A stretch of 64,000 nucleotides of DNA from Clostridia bacterium (lineage in GTDB: Bacteria > Bacillota > Clostridia > Oscillospirales > CAG-272), in contig JAFQEG010000036.1 in NCBI GenBank assembly GCA_017399145.1, positions 1 through 64,000 of the forward strand. The letters are read 5' to 3'. A program made the position numbers and the translations under genes. This document shows, in pieces, positions 49,657-57,685 of this stretch (within the stretch, counting starts at the first letter, position 1; every line of letters begins with the position of its first letter). A model generated the notes under the pieces. That model was given only the letters and a program-made list of their open reading frames with translations. It searched no databases and was not told the DNA's origin.

Positions 49657-51477
49657 TTATATTTCTGGGTCTACCAAATTAAAGTTTCCAAGGTCTAAGC
49701 CTGTGTTTGAGGAGTCAAGCAATTTTCCAAGCTCGCTTACAAGAGTCATATAGCATTGGTATGAAAGCTTTGTAATGTAGTCAACAAGTGTTGGGTTGTC
49801 ACTTGAATTGTCGTACTTCATCATTGATATATCCATAATCGTCTCAAGGTTTTCCATGCTTGGCTTTTCGTTTGCTAGCATATCTGCCTCAATTGTTATT
49901 TGTCCCATATTGTAGTCAAATAGATACATTTCGTACGTATCGCTTACCTCGGTGATATAAACACCTATCTCATATCTTGTGGCACGACCTGTCAAAAGAT
50001 TGAGCAGTAAAGTGATTTCGCCGGACACAGTGTCGTAATTAAAGAGATATTCGATACCATAAGATGTGTCGGTTCCGTCCTTTAAATGCTTATGAATGTA
50101 GTAAACTTCACCATTATTTTTTGTACCTGTGTAGTTAATTTTTATGTAGTTAACAAGGATTTGGTATGCGTTGTTTTGAAGCTCACTTTCGTAAACCTCT
50201 GCAACTGTACGCACGTTTGAGATATCAAGGTCGGTAATTTTTTCGCCTCTTACAGCAAAGTTAAGGTTTTGTCCTTGTACGGCAGTCCTTGTGTTGATAC
50301 CGATTACTCTACCCTCTGAGTTTACAAGTGGTCCACCACTATTTCCGGCAGAAATTGGCGCTGTAAACGCGATTGAGTCTGCACCATTGATTGTAAGAGA
50401 TGGATTTGAAATAATACCTGTTGTAAAGATATTGTCAACACCTAGTGGGCTACCTAAAGCATACACAGGGTCCCCTGCTTTTAGACTTTCGGTACCTACA
50501 ACCTCAAGATAAGGCACTGCCTCGGCAACTACCTTTAGCATAGCAACGTCATCCTCGGCATTATAGCCCATAACGCCTACAACCTCAAATTCTCTACCTG
50601 CATAGTTGGTTACCTTAACTGAATAGGAAGCCTCGATTACGTGGTAGTTAGTTACGATTCTTCCGTCACCGCTAATAAAGAAGCCAGAGCCTACGCCTGT
50701 ACGGTTGTTATTCTTATCGTACACCTCTATTCTTACCATTGAGCTTGAAATTAGCTCGTAGATAACAGCAGGTGAAACGGTTGATGTATGGTCAAGTGTT
50801 TTTGAGTGTCCACAAAGTGCACAGGTGAATTTTGTATATCCACCACTTCCGTCCTCTTTAGTAAAATACTCTGTCGAGAAGTCATGAATTGCAGAAACGG
50901 CAATTGCCTCACCACGAAGCTCCTTTGAGCATACTGTACAGAAGGTTTTTTGATAGCCTGTGTCCATACAGGTTGATTTCTTTGTAATAACCCATTCGCC
51001 CTCTGTGTGCTCGGCTGAAACGGGTACGTAGTCGCTCTTTTCCTCTGCCTTGCAAACTGAGCAAACCTTTAATGTATAGCCTAGTTCTCTACAGGTTGGT
51101 GGCACCTCTGTTTCATAAAAGTCGTGTGCTGAGGTTTCGCCAATTCTTGTTTCAACTGATTTTTTACATACTGTACAGAATTTTTCCTCTGTTTTTGCAA
51201 TAACACAGTTAGCCTCGCTAGTTACCTGCCATTCGCCTGGTGTGTGTCCTGTTGGATCAACGAAATTTGAGCGTTTTTCCTCGCCACAAATTGAGCAAAT
51301 GCCTAGGTCGTAGCCCTTGTCAACACAGGTTGGCGCAACCACCTTATTTTCAAAGGTGTGGTCGTGGTCTAAAACACCATCCTCCTCACCACTACAAGCG
51401 GTAAATACAAGCACCACAGAAAGCAAGATAAGAATAGCAAAAAATATCGCCTTTCCATTGCGTAAAATTGATTTCAT
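49657..51477 (-). CDS. HtrA/DegP-like serine protease lipoprotein with Cys-pair repeats
   Basis: The start at 51477 has GGAG before it and gives 606 residues. A signal peptide ends at the lipobox FTAC (Cys28). Residues 45-230 contain five treble-clef-like repeats, each with a pair CxxC (CSIC, CTVC, CSVC, CTVC, CALC) preceded by another Cys in the first four, and a spaced 'xHTxGEW' or 'AHDF' ending. A trypsin-like domain follows with the triad His279 (TNYHV), Asp310 (AEDDVAML) and Ser380 (SAGNSGGPL). There is no PDZ domain. The C-terminal 180 residues are unrecognised. It probably acts on the outside of the membrane as a protein quality-control protease. Confidence 0.85.
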   Translation of the reverse strand: MKSILRNGKAIFFAILILLSVVLVFTACSGEEDGVLDHDHTFENKVVAPTCVDKGYDLGICSICGEEKRSNFVDPTGHTPGEWQVTSEANCVIAKTEEKFCTVCKKSVETRIGETSAHDFYETEVPPTCRELGYTLKVCSVCKAEEKSDYVPVSAEHTEGEWVITKKSTCMDTGYQKTFCTVCSKELRGEAIAVSAIHDFSTEYFTKEDGSGGYTKFTCALCGHSKTLDHTSTVSPAVIYELISSSMVRIEVYDKNNNRTGVGSGFFISGDGRIVTNYHVIEASYSVKVTNYAGREFEVVGVMGYNAEDDVAMLKVVAEAVPYLEVVGTESLKAGDPVYALGSPLGVDNIFTTGIISNPSLTINGADSIAFTAPISAGNSGGPLVNSEGRVIGINTRTAVQGQNLNFAVRGEKITDLDISNVRTVAEVYESELQNNAYQILVNYIKINYTGTKNNGEVYYIHKHLKDGTDTSYGIEYLFNYDTVSGEITLLLNLLTGRATRYEIGVYITEVSDTYEMYLFDYNMGQITIEADMLANEKPSMENLETIMDISMMKYDNSSDNPTLVDYITKLSYQCYMTLVSELGKLLDSSNTGLDLGNFNLVDPEI

Positions 51478-51514
51478 AAAAATCTCCATTTTCTTCATTA
51501 TAAAATACATAGTA

Positions 51515-51543
51515 ATTTTAGCATACTTTTTTCTTATAGTCAA
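51515..51543 (-). promoter_or_regulatory. promoter of the HtrA-like gene
   Basis: TTGACT (51538-51543), a 17-bp spacer ending in TGC, and TAAAAT (51515-51520) on the minus strand. Confidence 0.7.
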
Positions 51544-51604
51544 GAGTTAGAAATACACATTCTTAATAAGGTTGAATGTTGAGGTGATAATTTCATATTG
51601 TGTA

Positions 51605-51863
51605 TAGACGAAATAGATGGTGAGGAAAAATATCAAGCCTTCCCCTTGAGGCACCCTTTAGGGCGTGCCTTGTGCAGAAGGGGGCGATTCCCCTGTGAGG
51701 GGAAATGTCGCAAAGCGACAAAAGGGTTGCGCCCTGCCAAAGGGACGCTTGGACGGTGGATGAGGTGTAGTTTTAAGCTGTAACTAGACGAGATAGATGG
51801 TGAGGAAAAATCGTCGTTTTCAACCGAAGGTGTACTTTGTACATCGAGAGGTGAAAACGGCGA
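51605..51863. repeat. hairpin-rich noncoding element with a 27-bp direct repeat
   Basis: The sequence from TAGACGA through GGTGAGGAAAAAT at 51605-51631 is repeated at 51785-51811 with one mismatch, exactly 180 bp apart. Between them the DNA is GC-richer than its surroundings and full of small palindromes, including TGTCGC-AAA-GCGACA and GGGGCG / CGCCC-like pairs. After the second copy a stem of about 14 bp (51811-51825 with 51848-51863, centred on a TGTAC-TTT-GTACA hairpin) follows. No convincing gene lies in 51545-52000; the open frames there look like by-products. Confidence 0.7.
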
Positions 51864-51921
51864 TAGTAACCACGTATCAAATGAGGAAAGGTGGCACACC
51901 TTTCGACCTTTGCCGTATATA

Positions 51922-51952
51922 CAAAAAAGCAAGAACAAAACGTCCTTGCTTC
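51922..51952 (-). terminator. terminator of the leucine-rich-repeat/small-peptide operon
   Basis: On the minus strand the stem AAGCAAG / CTTGCTT with an 11-base loop is followed by TTTTTT. It lies 50 bp after the small peptide gene. Confidence 0.65.
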
Positions 51953-52000
51953 TTGTTTATTTTCCACGTGGTTATGGTTTTACCAGCAGGTATCCGTCTC

Positions 52001-52168
52001 CTAGAACAATAAATCCTTAATGTCGGCAGTAGAAGTACCCTTAGTTACCTCTACCTCACCCTCGCCAAAGTCAAAGGTTTCCTTTGTTGTTACGATATCG
52101 TTAGGTGAAAATTCCATAATGTCCTCGCTTGAAATTACTTCAAGCTTGTATTCTGGTGAAACGTACAT
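52001..52168 (-). CDS. 55-residue peptide encoded next to a secreted LRR protein
   Basis: The ATG at 52166-52168 stands eight bases after AAGGAGGA and gives 55 residues beginning MYVSPEYKLEVISSEDIME. The longer frame to 52192 starts before the stop of the LRR gene and has no site. The peptide is acidic, has no Cys and no signal peptide, and ends TSTADIKDLLF. Small proteins of the pattern 'Y-x-P-x-Y-K-x-E-x2-SEDI' occur in Clostridia near surface-protein genes, according to my memory of such loci; their role is unknown. It begins 13 bp after the LRR gene stop, so it is expressed with it. Confidence 0.65.
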   Translation of the reverse strand: MYVSPEYKLEVISSEDIMEFSPNDIVTTKETFDFGEGEVEVTKGTSTADIKDLLF

Positions 52169-52181
52169 TATTATATCCTCC

Positions 52182-54230
52182 TTATTTAACACTATTAAAG
52201 GTTACCGTTGCGCTAAGGCTTTCGGTCACTGTGCCCTCGCTTGCATAGTATGAATCAACGCTTGTGTTGTTTTGTACTAGATAATAGCCACAGCAATATA
52301 GCTCAAGATCTACGTAGTCGCCGTTTGTTTCGTCGCTACCCTCAAGACCTGAAATCTTTATTTCCATTATATCGAAGGTCCTTGCGCCAAAGTCAACGTA
52401 AGCAACTCTTGTATTGTTGAGCGCACCATTTTCGAATACCTCTGTTTCGCCATTTAGTGCTTTTTTGCTTGCTGCAAGTACACCGAAGCCGATAATTTTG
52501 TTATCTGTTGAGTTATTATACTCTTTGAGCGCATCTTGATTGATTGCAAAGCCTTGTCTTACAGCCTTTGTGCCAACCTCTGTCTTGGAGTAGCCAAGAG
52601 ATGTAAAGATTGGGCTTACCTCTGTGCCCTCTGCAAGCTTTGACGTACATTCTTCATTTGCGCACTTATACGTCTTTGTGCCCTTAGCAAAGAAGTTATT
52701 GTCGCCATATACAATTATAGCTACGGTATGGCTATGGTCTGTGCCCTCGCCCTCAGCCTTTGTAGCATCGCAATAATTGCAATCGAATTTCAAAACTGCA
52801 CCGATTGGACACTTTGTTTCATCAACTATGCCCTCGTTCCAAGTATGAACAGGTGTAGAAATTACAACGTTTGAGCCATCGCTTGTAAGTGTTACGTTAC
52901 AGTCAATACCACAAGCACCATAGTTTACTGCTATGCCTGATGAAATTGTATTTACTGTTACCTTTGATTTAGTGCTAATATCTGTGCCTGAATATGCCCT
53001 ACCATAGAATTGGCTACCTGATACATTGAACACCTCAGAGTCTGTAAATTCAACACTATTCGCCAATGATACCAAGGTACATTGAGCTTCAAGACGACAT
53101 TTGAAGGTCGTAATGCCCGGTCCAAGTACAAAAAGCTGTGGAGCATTTCCATTAAACGCCCAGTAGGTAAGAGTCAGATTTGCACCCTCTTCTGCATTTA
53201 AATAAATTGGTTGATTTATATTGCATTTTCTAAAGCATTGGTCTGCGATTGACTTAATAGCCTTAGGCCAAATAATTTTCGCCGAGCCAAGATTTGATGA
53301 TGCAAAGGCTCCGCTTTGTCCACCACCACCTATAGTCTCAAGGGAAGTTAAATCAACTACCTTTTCTCCGTTATGGTTGTACCATTGTACAGTGCTGTTT
53401 CCACTATCGTATTGTGTAGCGAAGCAAAACGCATTGGCACCAACAGATACAACTTGGGACATATCTATTCTAATTTCTTTTACTAACGTGCATTTTGAAA
53501 ACACGCTACCACCGACAGCTTTAAACTCGGTATTTCTTGCATCGATAGTTACTAAATTTTTACAAGCGTCAAAGGAATAATTTGGCAGTGTGTCAACTTT
53601 AGAACAATTCAAAACTAATTCCGTAACAGCTGAGCCACGGAAGGATTGAATGCCAAAGGAGGTTACGTTTTCTCCAATAATAATCTTTTGAACGTTAAGT
53701 CCTTGGAAGGAGGCTTGACCAATATTTGTAATGCTTGCAAAATTTGCCACAGTTGTTTGAGTAGGTGTTTCCTTACCATATTCTGAGGTGGCATAGATTA
53801 TAATATCCTCTTTTACATTGTTATAGCCACCACCATTAGTTCCTGTTGTGAAGCCTTGGCTACCCACGTATGTAAGATTTTCAAAATCAATATAAATTTT
53901 TTCCATATTTGAGGCTCCACGGAAGGTCCAGCCAGTGATTTTTGTGATTGTTGGGGGAAAATAAATTGTTGTTAACGTTGTCAAATAGTCAAACGCATTT
54001 CCAGCAACAGATGTGACAGTGTACTCAACTCCGTCAACTGTAATTTTTTCAGCGATTATTGCCTCCGTACCGGTGAAGTCGGGGTTTTTAGCAACCTGTG
54101 CAGTACCATCAGAATTTGTAGTATACTTAATTCCGTTAGCATCGGTGTACTCTGCAGCACTTACAGAAATTGCAAGCAAGCACATAAGTATAGCAAGCAT
54201 TGACACTACCAATAAAAGTTTCTTTTTCAT
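52182..54230 (-). CDS. secreted BspA-like LRR_5 surface protein
   Basis: The start at 54230 has GGAGATA before it and gives 682 residues. A clear signal peptide (KKKLLLVVSMLAILMCLL, cut near AVSA) precedes about 350 residues of LRR_5 repeats, for example TSVAGNAFDYLTTLTTIYF, VQKIIIGENVTSFG and VSVGANAFCF. Around 440-530 are Cys-containing modules (DCNYCDATK, KCANEECTSK), like those in the HtrA-like protein. The C-terminal 150 residues are beta-rich. No LPXTG or other anchor motif was seen. Such proteins bind host or matrix ligands. The promoter is unusual and a small peptide gene follows. Confidence 0.88.
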   Translation of the reverse strand: MKKKLLLVVSMLAILMCLLAISVSAAEYTDANGIKYTTNSDGTAQVAKNPDFTGTEAIIAEKITVDGVEYTVTSVAGNAFDYLTTLTTIYFPPTITKITGWTFRGASNMEKIYIDFENLTYVGSQGFTTGTNGGGYNNVKEDIIIYATSEYGKETPTQTTVANFASITNIGQASFQGLNVQKIIIGENVTSFGIQSFRGSAVTELVLNCSKVDTLPNYSFDACKNLVTIDARNTEFKAVGGSVFSKCTLVKEIRIDMSQVVSVGANAFCFATQYDSGNSTVQWYNHNGEKVVDLTSLETIGGGGQSGAFASSNLGSAKIIWPKAIKSIADQCFRKCNINQPIYLNAEEGANLTLTYWAFNGNAPQLFVLGPGITTFKCRLEAQCTLVSLANSVEFTDSEVFNVSGSQFYGRAYSGTDISTKSKVTVNTISSGIAVNYGACGIDCNVTLTSDGSNVVISTPVHTWNEGIVDETKCPIGAVLKFDCNYCDATKAEGEGTDHSHTVAIIVYGDNNFFAKGTKTYKCANEECTSKLAEGTEVSPIFTSLGYSKTEVGTKAVRQGFAINQDALKEYNNSTDNKIIGFGVLAASKKALNGETEVFENGALNNTRVAYVDFGARTFDIMEIKISGLEGSDETNGDYVDLELYCCGYYLVQNNTSVDSYYASEGTVTESLSATVTFNSVK

Positions 54231-54263
54231 TGTGGATATCTCCTTAAATATATTTATACGCAA

Positions 54264-54292
54264 ATTTTACCACACGCGTGTGGAAAAGTCAA
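54264..54292 (-). promoter_or_regulatory. promoter of the LRR surface protein with a palindromic spacer
   Basis: TTGACT (54287-54292), a 17-bp spacer, and TAAAAT (54264-54269). The spacer contains the perfect palindrome CCACACGCGTGTGG (54270-54283), a strong operator candidate. A run of 16 A (54303-54318) lies 11 bp upstream of the -35 box. Confidence 0.75.
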
Positions 54293-54302
54293 CAAAATAA
54301 AC

Positions 54303-54318
54303 AAAAAAAAAAAAAAAA
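54303..54318. repeat. A16 homopolymer tract upstream of the LRR protein promoter
   Basis: Sixteen consecutive A on the plus strand (T16 in the direction of transcription), 11-26 bp upstream of the -35 box, in UP-element position. Slippage could alter promoter strength. Confidence 0.85.
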
Positions 54319-54367
54319 GTATTTTTTGTTAATTATGCACAAATATAAGCATTAGCAGGCTCAATAC

Positions 54368-54396
54368 AAAAAGGCTCAACCGAGGTTGAGCCTTTT
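54368..54396 (-). terminator. terminator of nadK-nfnA-nfnB
   Basis: The stem AAAAGGCTCAACC / GGTTGAGCCTTTT with a GA-type loop follows nfnB by 5 bp. Confidence 0.88.
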
Positions 54397-54400
54397 GTGC

Positions 54401-55828
54401 TTATTCGAATGCTTTTTTCTTGCTTTGAATGTAGTCGTCAATTGCTGAGGCAGCAGTTTTGCCTGCACCCATTGCTAGAATAACTGTTGCTGAGCCGGTT
54501 ACAGCATCTCCACCTGCGTAAATTCCTTCCTTTGAGGTAAGTCCGTTTAGGTCGACTATAATTCCACCCCAATATTCTGTATCAAGTCCCTCTGTGGTTG
54601 ACTTGATAAGTGGGTTTGGTGAGGTACCTAGTGACATAATTACACAGTCAACGTCGATTATATGCTCACTGCCCTCTTTTACAACAGGACGTCTTCTACC
54701 ACTATCGTCAGGTGCGCCAAGTGTCATTTCAACACACTTAATGCCCTTAACAGACATATTTCTTGGGTCACGCTTATCATCTGGGTTGTTGTAAGCTATA
54801 ATTTCGGTTGGGTTAGTTAGAGTCTTAAATATGATTCCTTCCTCGATTGCGTGCTCAACCTCCTCGTGTCTTGCAGGTAATTCCTCCATACCACGACGAT
54901 AAACAACGTAAACCTCAGCCCCTAGTCGTCTTGCGCAACGAGCAGAGTCCATAGCAACGTTGCCACCGCCTACGATAGCAATTCTTCTACCCATTAAAAT
55001 TGGTGTGTCGCTTTCTTCCTTATATGCCTTCATCAGGTTGATACGGGTCAAAAATTCGTTTGCTGAAAATACACCCTTTAGGTTTTCGCCAGGAATACCC
55101 ATAAACTTAGGTAGTCCTGCACCTGAGCCAATAAACACAGCCTCGTAGCCGTATTCGTGCAAAAGCTCGTCAATGGATAACGTTTTTCCTATAACGATAT
55201 TGGTCTTAATTTCAACGCCCAAATCCTTTAAGCCATCTATTTCCTTTTGAACGATAGCCTTAGGAAGTCTAAACTCAGGAATACCATAAACTAAAACACC
55301 ACCTGGGGTATGAAGTGCCTCAAAAATAGTTACACTGTATCCTTTTTTTGCAAGGTCAGAGGCACAGCTAAGTCCGGCAGGGCCTGAGCCAATTATAGCC
55401 ACCCTGTGTCCGTTTTTAGTAGGTGCTTTCACCTTTTCTTTACAATTTTTGTTGTGATAATCGGCAACAAAGCGCTCTAGTCTGCCTATTGCAACAGGCT
55501 CTCCCTTTATTCCTCTTACGCATCTACCCTCACATTGATTTTCCTGTGGGCAAACTCTACCACACACTGCTGGAAGTGAGGATTGGGTTAAAATGATTTG
55601 ATATGCCTCTTCAAATTTGCCCTCAGCTACCTTTGCAATAAAATCAGGGATTTGAATTTTTACAGGACAGCCTGCAACGCACATTTTATTTTTACATTTA
55701 AGGCATCTTTTAGCCTCGTCAATTGCCTGCTCCTCAGTATAGCCTAAAGCAACCTCGTTAAAGTTTTTTATTCTCTCCTCAGGCTTTTGAGTTGGCATTT
55801 CATTTTTTACAAGTGACATATTTGGCAT
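54401..55828 (-). CDS. nfnB: NfnB, large subunit of the electron-bifurcating ferredoxin:NADP oxidoreductase
   Basis: The 475-residue protein belongs to the glutamate-synthase small-subunit/NfnB family. The N-terminal ferredoxin-like part has two [4Fe-4S] motifs, CLKCKNKMCVAGCPV and CGRVCPQENQCEGRCVRG. FAD is bound through IIGSGPAGLSCASDL and NADPH through IVGGGNVAMDSARCARRLG; AGGDAVTGSATVILAMGAGK closes the flavin domain. A GltD role is excluded by context, since no large glutamate-synthase subunit is near and the partner gene is NfnA-like. The enzyme couples NADH and ferredoxin oxidation to NADP+ reduction in the cytoplasm. It lies 1 bp after nfnA. Confidence 0.9.
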   Translation of the reverse strand: MPNMSLVKNEMPTQKPEERIKNFNEVALGYTEEQAIDEAKRCLKCKNKMCVAGCPVKIQIPDFIAKVAEGKFEEAYQIILTQSSLPAVCGRVCPQENQCEGRCVRGIKGEPVAIGRLERFVADYHNKNCKEKVKAPTKNGHRVAIIGSGPAGLSCASDLAKKGYSVTIFEALHTPGGVLVYGIPEFRLPKAIVQKEIDGLKDLGVEIKTNIVIGKTLSIDELLHEYGYEAVFIGSGAGLPKFMGIPGENLKGVFSANEFLTRINLMKAYKEESDTPILMGRRIAIVGGGNVAMDSARCARRLGAEVYVVYRRGMEELPARHEEVEHAIEEGIIFKTLTNPTEIIAYNNPDDKRDPRNMSVKGIKCVEMTLGAPDDSGRRRPVVKEGSEHIIDVDCVIMSLGTSPNPLIKSTTEGLDTEYWGGIIVDLNGLTSKEGIYAGGDAVTGSATVILAMGAGKTAASAIDDYIQSKKKAFE

Positions 55829-55829
55829 T

Positions 55830-56672
55830 TTACTCTACCTCCTTTTTAAAGAGGTTACAAGCCTCGTCATGCTTTTTTCTTTCAGTTGCTTGGTAGATAT
55901 TTGACCTTGCCATTGCCTCGTCAAAATCTATTAGGTGACCGTCAAACTCAGGTCCATCAACGCAAGCAAACACAGTTTTGCCACCTACTGTCAAGCGACA
56001 GCCACCACACATGCCTGTGCCGTCAATCATAATTGGGTTCATTGATGCAACTGTCTTTATGCCATATTCCTTAGTAAGTAGGCAAACAAATTTCATCATA
56101 GGTAGTGGGCCTATTGTAATTACCTCGTCGTATTTTTCACCACTATCTATTAACTCCTTAAGTGCGTTAGTTACTAAGCCCTTTTTGCCAGCTGTGCCGT
56201 CATCGGTCATTAAAACGTACTTAGAGGATGCTTTCTTAAATTCGTTTTCAAGAATTACTAAATCCTTATTTCTAAAGCCACAAATTGCGTGGACCTCACA
56301 GCCTAGGCTATGAAGCTTTTTAGCCACAGGGTAAGCAATTGCGCAACCAACTCCACCACCAACAACGGCTACCCTCTTAAGTCCGTCTGTGTGAGTTTTC
56401 TTGCCTAGTGGTCCTACAAAATCACAAAGTGAATCACCCTTTTCCATATGGGCTAGCTTTTCTGTGGTTGCACCAACAACCTGAAAAATTATTGTAACTG
56501 TTCCTTTTTTTCTATCAAAATCAGCCACGGTTAGGGGTATTCTTTCTCCGTTTTCATCGGTACGAAGAATAATAAATTGTCCTGGCTCTGCCTTTTTTGC
56601 AACTAGTGGTGCTTCAATATCCATCAAAATAACTGTGGGATTTAGCACCCTTTTATTAACTATTTTGTACAT
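55830..56672 (-). CDS. nfnA: NfnA, small FAD/[2Fe-2S] subunit of the ferredoxin:NADP oxidoreductase
   Basis: The 280-residue protein has the PyrK-like layout: a flavin-binding barrel (about 1-95, GQFIILRTDENGERIPLT), an NAD-binding domain (about 100-215, VAVVGGGVGCAIAYPVAK) and a C-terminal [2Fe-2S] loop with DGTGMCGGCRLTV and VFACVDGPEFDGHLID. The terminal segment is the NfnA/sulfide-dehydrogenase form and not PyrK of pyrimidine synthesis, because pyrD is absent and NfnB is adjacent. It forms a heterodimer with NfnB and holds the bifurcating or NADH-side flavin. It follows nadK by 23 bp. Confidence 0.9.
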   Translation of the reverse strand: MYKIVNKRVLNPTVILMDIEAPLVAKKAEPGQFIILRTDENGERIPLTVADFDRKKGTVTIIFQVVGATTEKLAHMEKGDSLCDFVGPLGKKTHTDGLKRVAVVGGGVGCAIAYPVAKKLHSLGCEVHAICGFRNKDLVILENEFKKASSKYVLMTDDGTAGKKGLVTNALKELIDSGEKYDEVITIGPLPMMKFVCLLTKEYGIKTVASMNPIMIDGTGMCGGCRLTVGGKTVFACVDGPEFDGHLIDFDEAMARSNIYQATERKKHDEACNLFKKEVE

Positions 56673-56695
56673 TTTGTCTCCTTAGTGAATTTCGC

Positions 56696-57535
56696 TTATA
56701 CGTTATCGAGGGTAGCCTTAGATAGCTTATGGCTTAAAACCTGATAGAAGCTTCTTTGGCTTACCTTTATAATTCTTGCGCACCTTTCGTGCTTTTGGAT
56801 TTTTACAACGTCGCCATTTTGCAAATCAAAGGCAACGTCACCATCAATTTGCAATGAAGGTGTGCCTATTCTTGTAACACTATTTACCCTTATGCCAATA
56901 TCAATTTTATCTGAGCCATTAGTAACTAGTGAGGACTTAGGGAAATAAATTGGTGAAACCGGAGTTATAACCATATTGTCGGAATTAGGGGTTAAAACAG
57001 GTCCACCAACGGACATATTGTAAGAGGTTGACCCTGTTGGTGTTGCAACGATAAGTCCATCACCAACAACACTATGTGTATACACTCCATTTATGTAAAT
57101 TTCCATGGTAAATGCCTTTAAGAAGGAAGCACGATAGAAGGCACACTCGTTGAGGGCGACAAAGGAATATACACTCTTGTCGTCTCTTATAACCTCGCCA
57201 CTTATCATTGCTCTTTCTTCAATTGTATACTCGCCAGCCACTATTTTTTCAATAGCCTCTAGGGCGTTTTCTGGATTACAGCCTGTTAGGTAGCCTAGAT
57301 TTCCATAGTTAATGCCTAGCATAGGAATATCCCTTTCGTAAAGCCTTTTGCAAGCACGAAGAAGGGTGCCGTCTCCGCCTAGCACAAGGGCAAAATCTGC
57401 TCTTTCGTCAGGGGCTTCCTTTTCATCAAGGACCTGTACCTCATAGCCATTTTTTGATAGTAGGTCCCTTGCGATTTGAGAAAAGCCTACGCTGTTCTCC
57501 TTTAGATAGTTAGGAATGATTATAGCCTTTTTCAA
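56696..57535 (-). CDS. nadK: NAD kinase
   Basis: NadK phosphorylates NAD+ to NADP+. The 279-residue protein carries the diagnostic LGGDGTLLRACK near residue 52, the substrate-binding LNECAFYRAS and the GDGLIVATPTGSTSYNMSVGGPV stretch, here split over residues 157-180. The start codon is TTG (57533-57535), nine bases after AAGGAGG; no ATG nearby has a site. It is the first gene of an operon with nfnA and nfnB, so NADP+ synthesis and NADPH formation are expressed together. It is not linked to recN or argR as in Bacillus. Confidence 0.95.
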   Translation of the reverse strand: MKKAIIIPNYLKENSVGFSQIARDLLSKNGYEVQVLDEKEAPDERADFALVLGGDGTLLRACKRLYERDIPMLGINYGNLGYLTGCNPENALEAIEKIVAGEYTIEERAMISGEVIRDDKSVYSFVALNECAFYRASFLKAFTMEIYINGVYTHSVVGDGLIVATPTGSTSYNMSVGGPVLTPNSDNMVITPVSPIYFPKSSLVTNGSDKIDIGIRVNSVTRIGTPSLQIDGDVAFDLQNGDVVKIQKHERCARIIKVSQRSFYQVLSHKLSKATLDNV

Positions 57536-57573
57536 GTTATATGCCTCCTTTCTAATTCCTTTATTTAGTTAGT

Positions 57574-57602
57574 ATTTTAACACGCAAATATTATTTTGTC
57601 AA
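57574..57602 (-). promoter_or_regulatory. promoter of nadK-nfnA-nfnB
   Basis: Consensus TTGACA (57597-57602), a 17-bp spacer, and TAAAAT (57574-57579) on the minus strand. Confidence 0.78.
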
Positions 57603-57637
57603 TCGCTTGACGTTATTTTTTAAGCACTTCAAAAAAG

Positions 57638-57672
57638 AAAAAAGCCAAAAAGTCTTGCTTTTTGGCTTTTTT
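57638..57672 (-). terminator. terminator of the cotJ operon
   Basis: The stem AAAAAAGCCAAAAAG / CTTTTTGGCTTTTTT with a TCTTG-type loop lies 13 bp after cotJC. Confidence 0.88.
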
Positions 57673-57685
57673 GTCAGGGGAGTGT

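Noticed and set aside
51633..52000. Minus-strand open frames of 60-100 codons in 51633-51967
   Set aside because: They read through hairpin repeats, have odd composition (runs of Pro, Phe, His, Arg) and lack ribosome sites.
54303..54318. A16 tract as a pure assembly artefact
   Set aside because: It cannot be excluded, but the position at a surface-gene promoter is specific enough to report; read-level checking is needed.
55978..56313. Plus-strand open frame of 111 codons opposite nfnA
   Set aside because: It is antisense to a well-supported enzyme and has no ribosome site or recognisable features.
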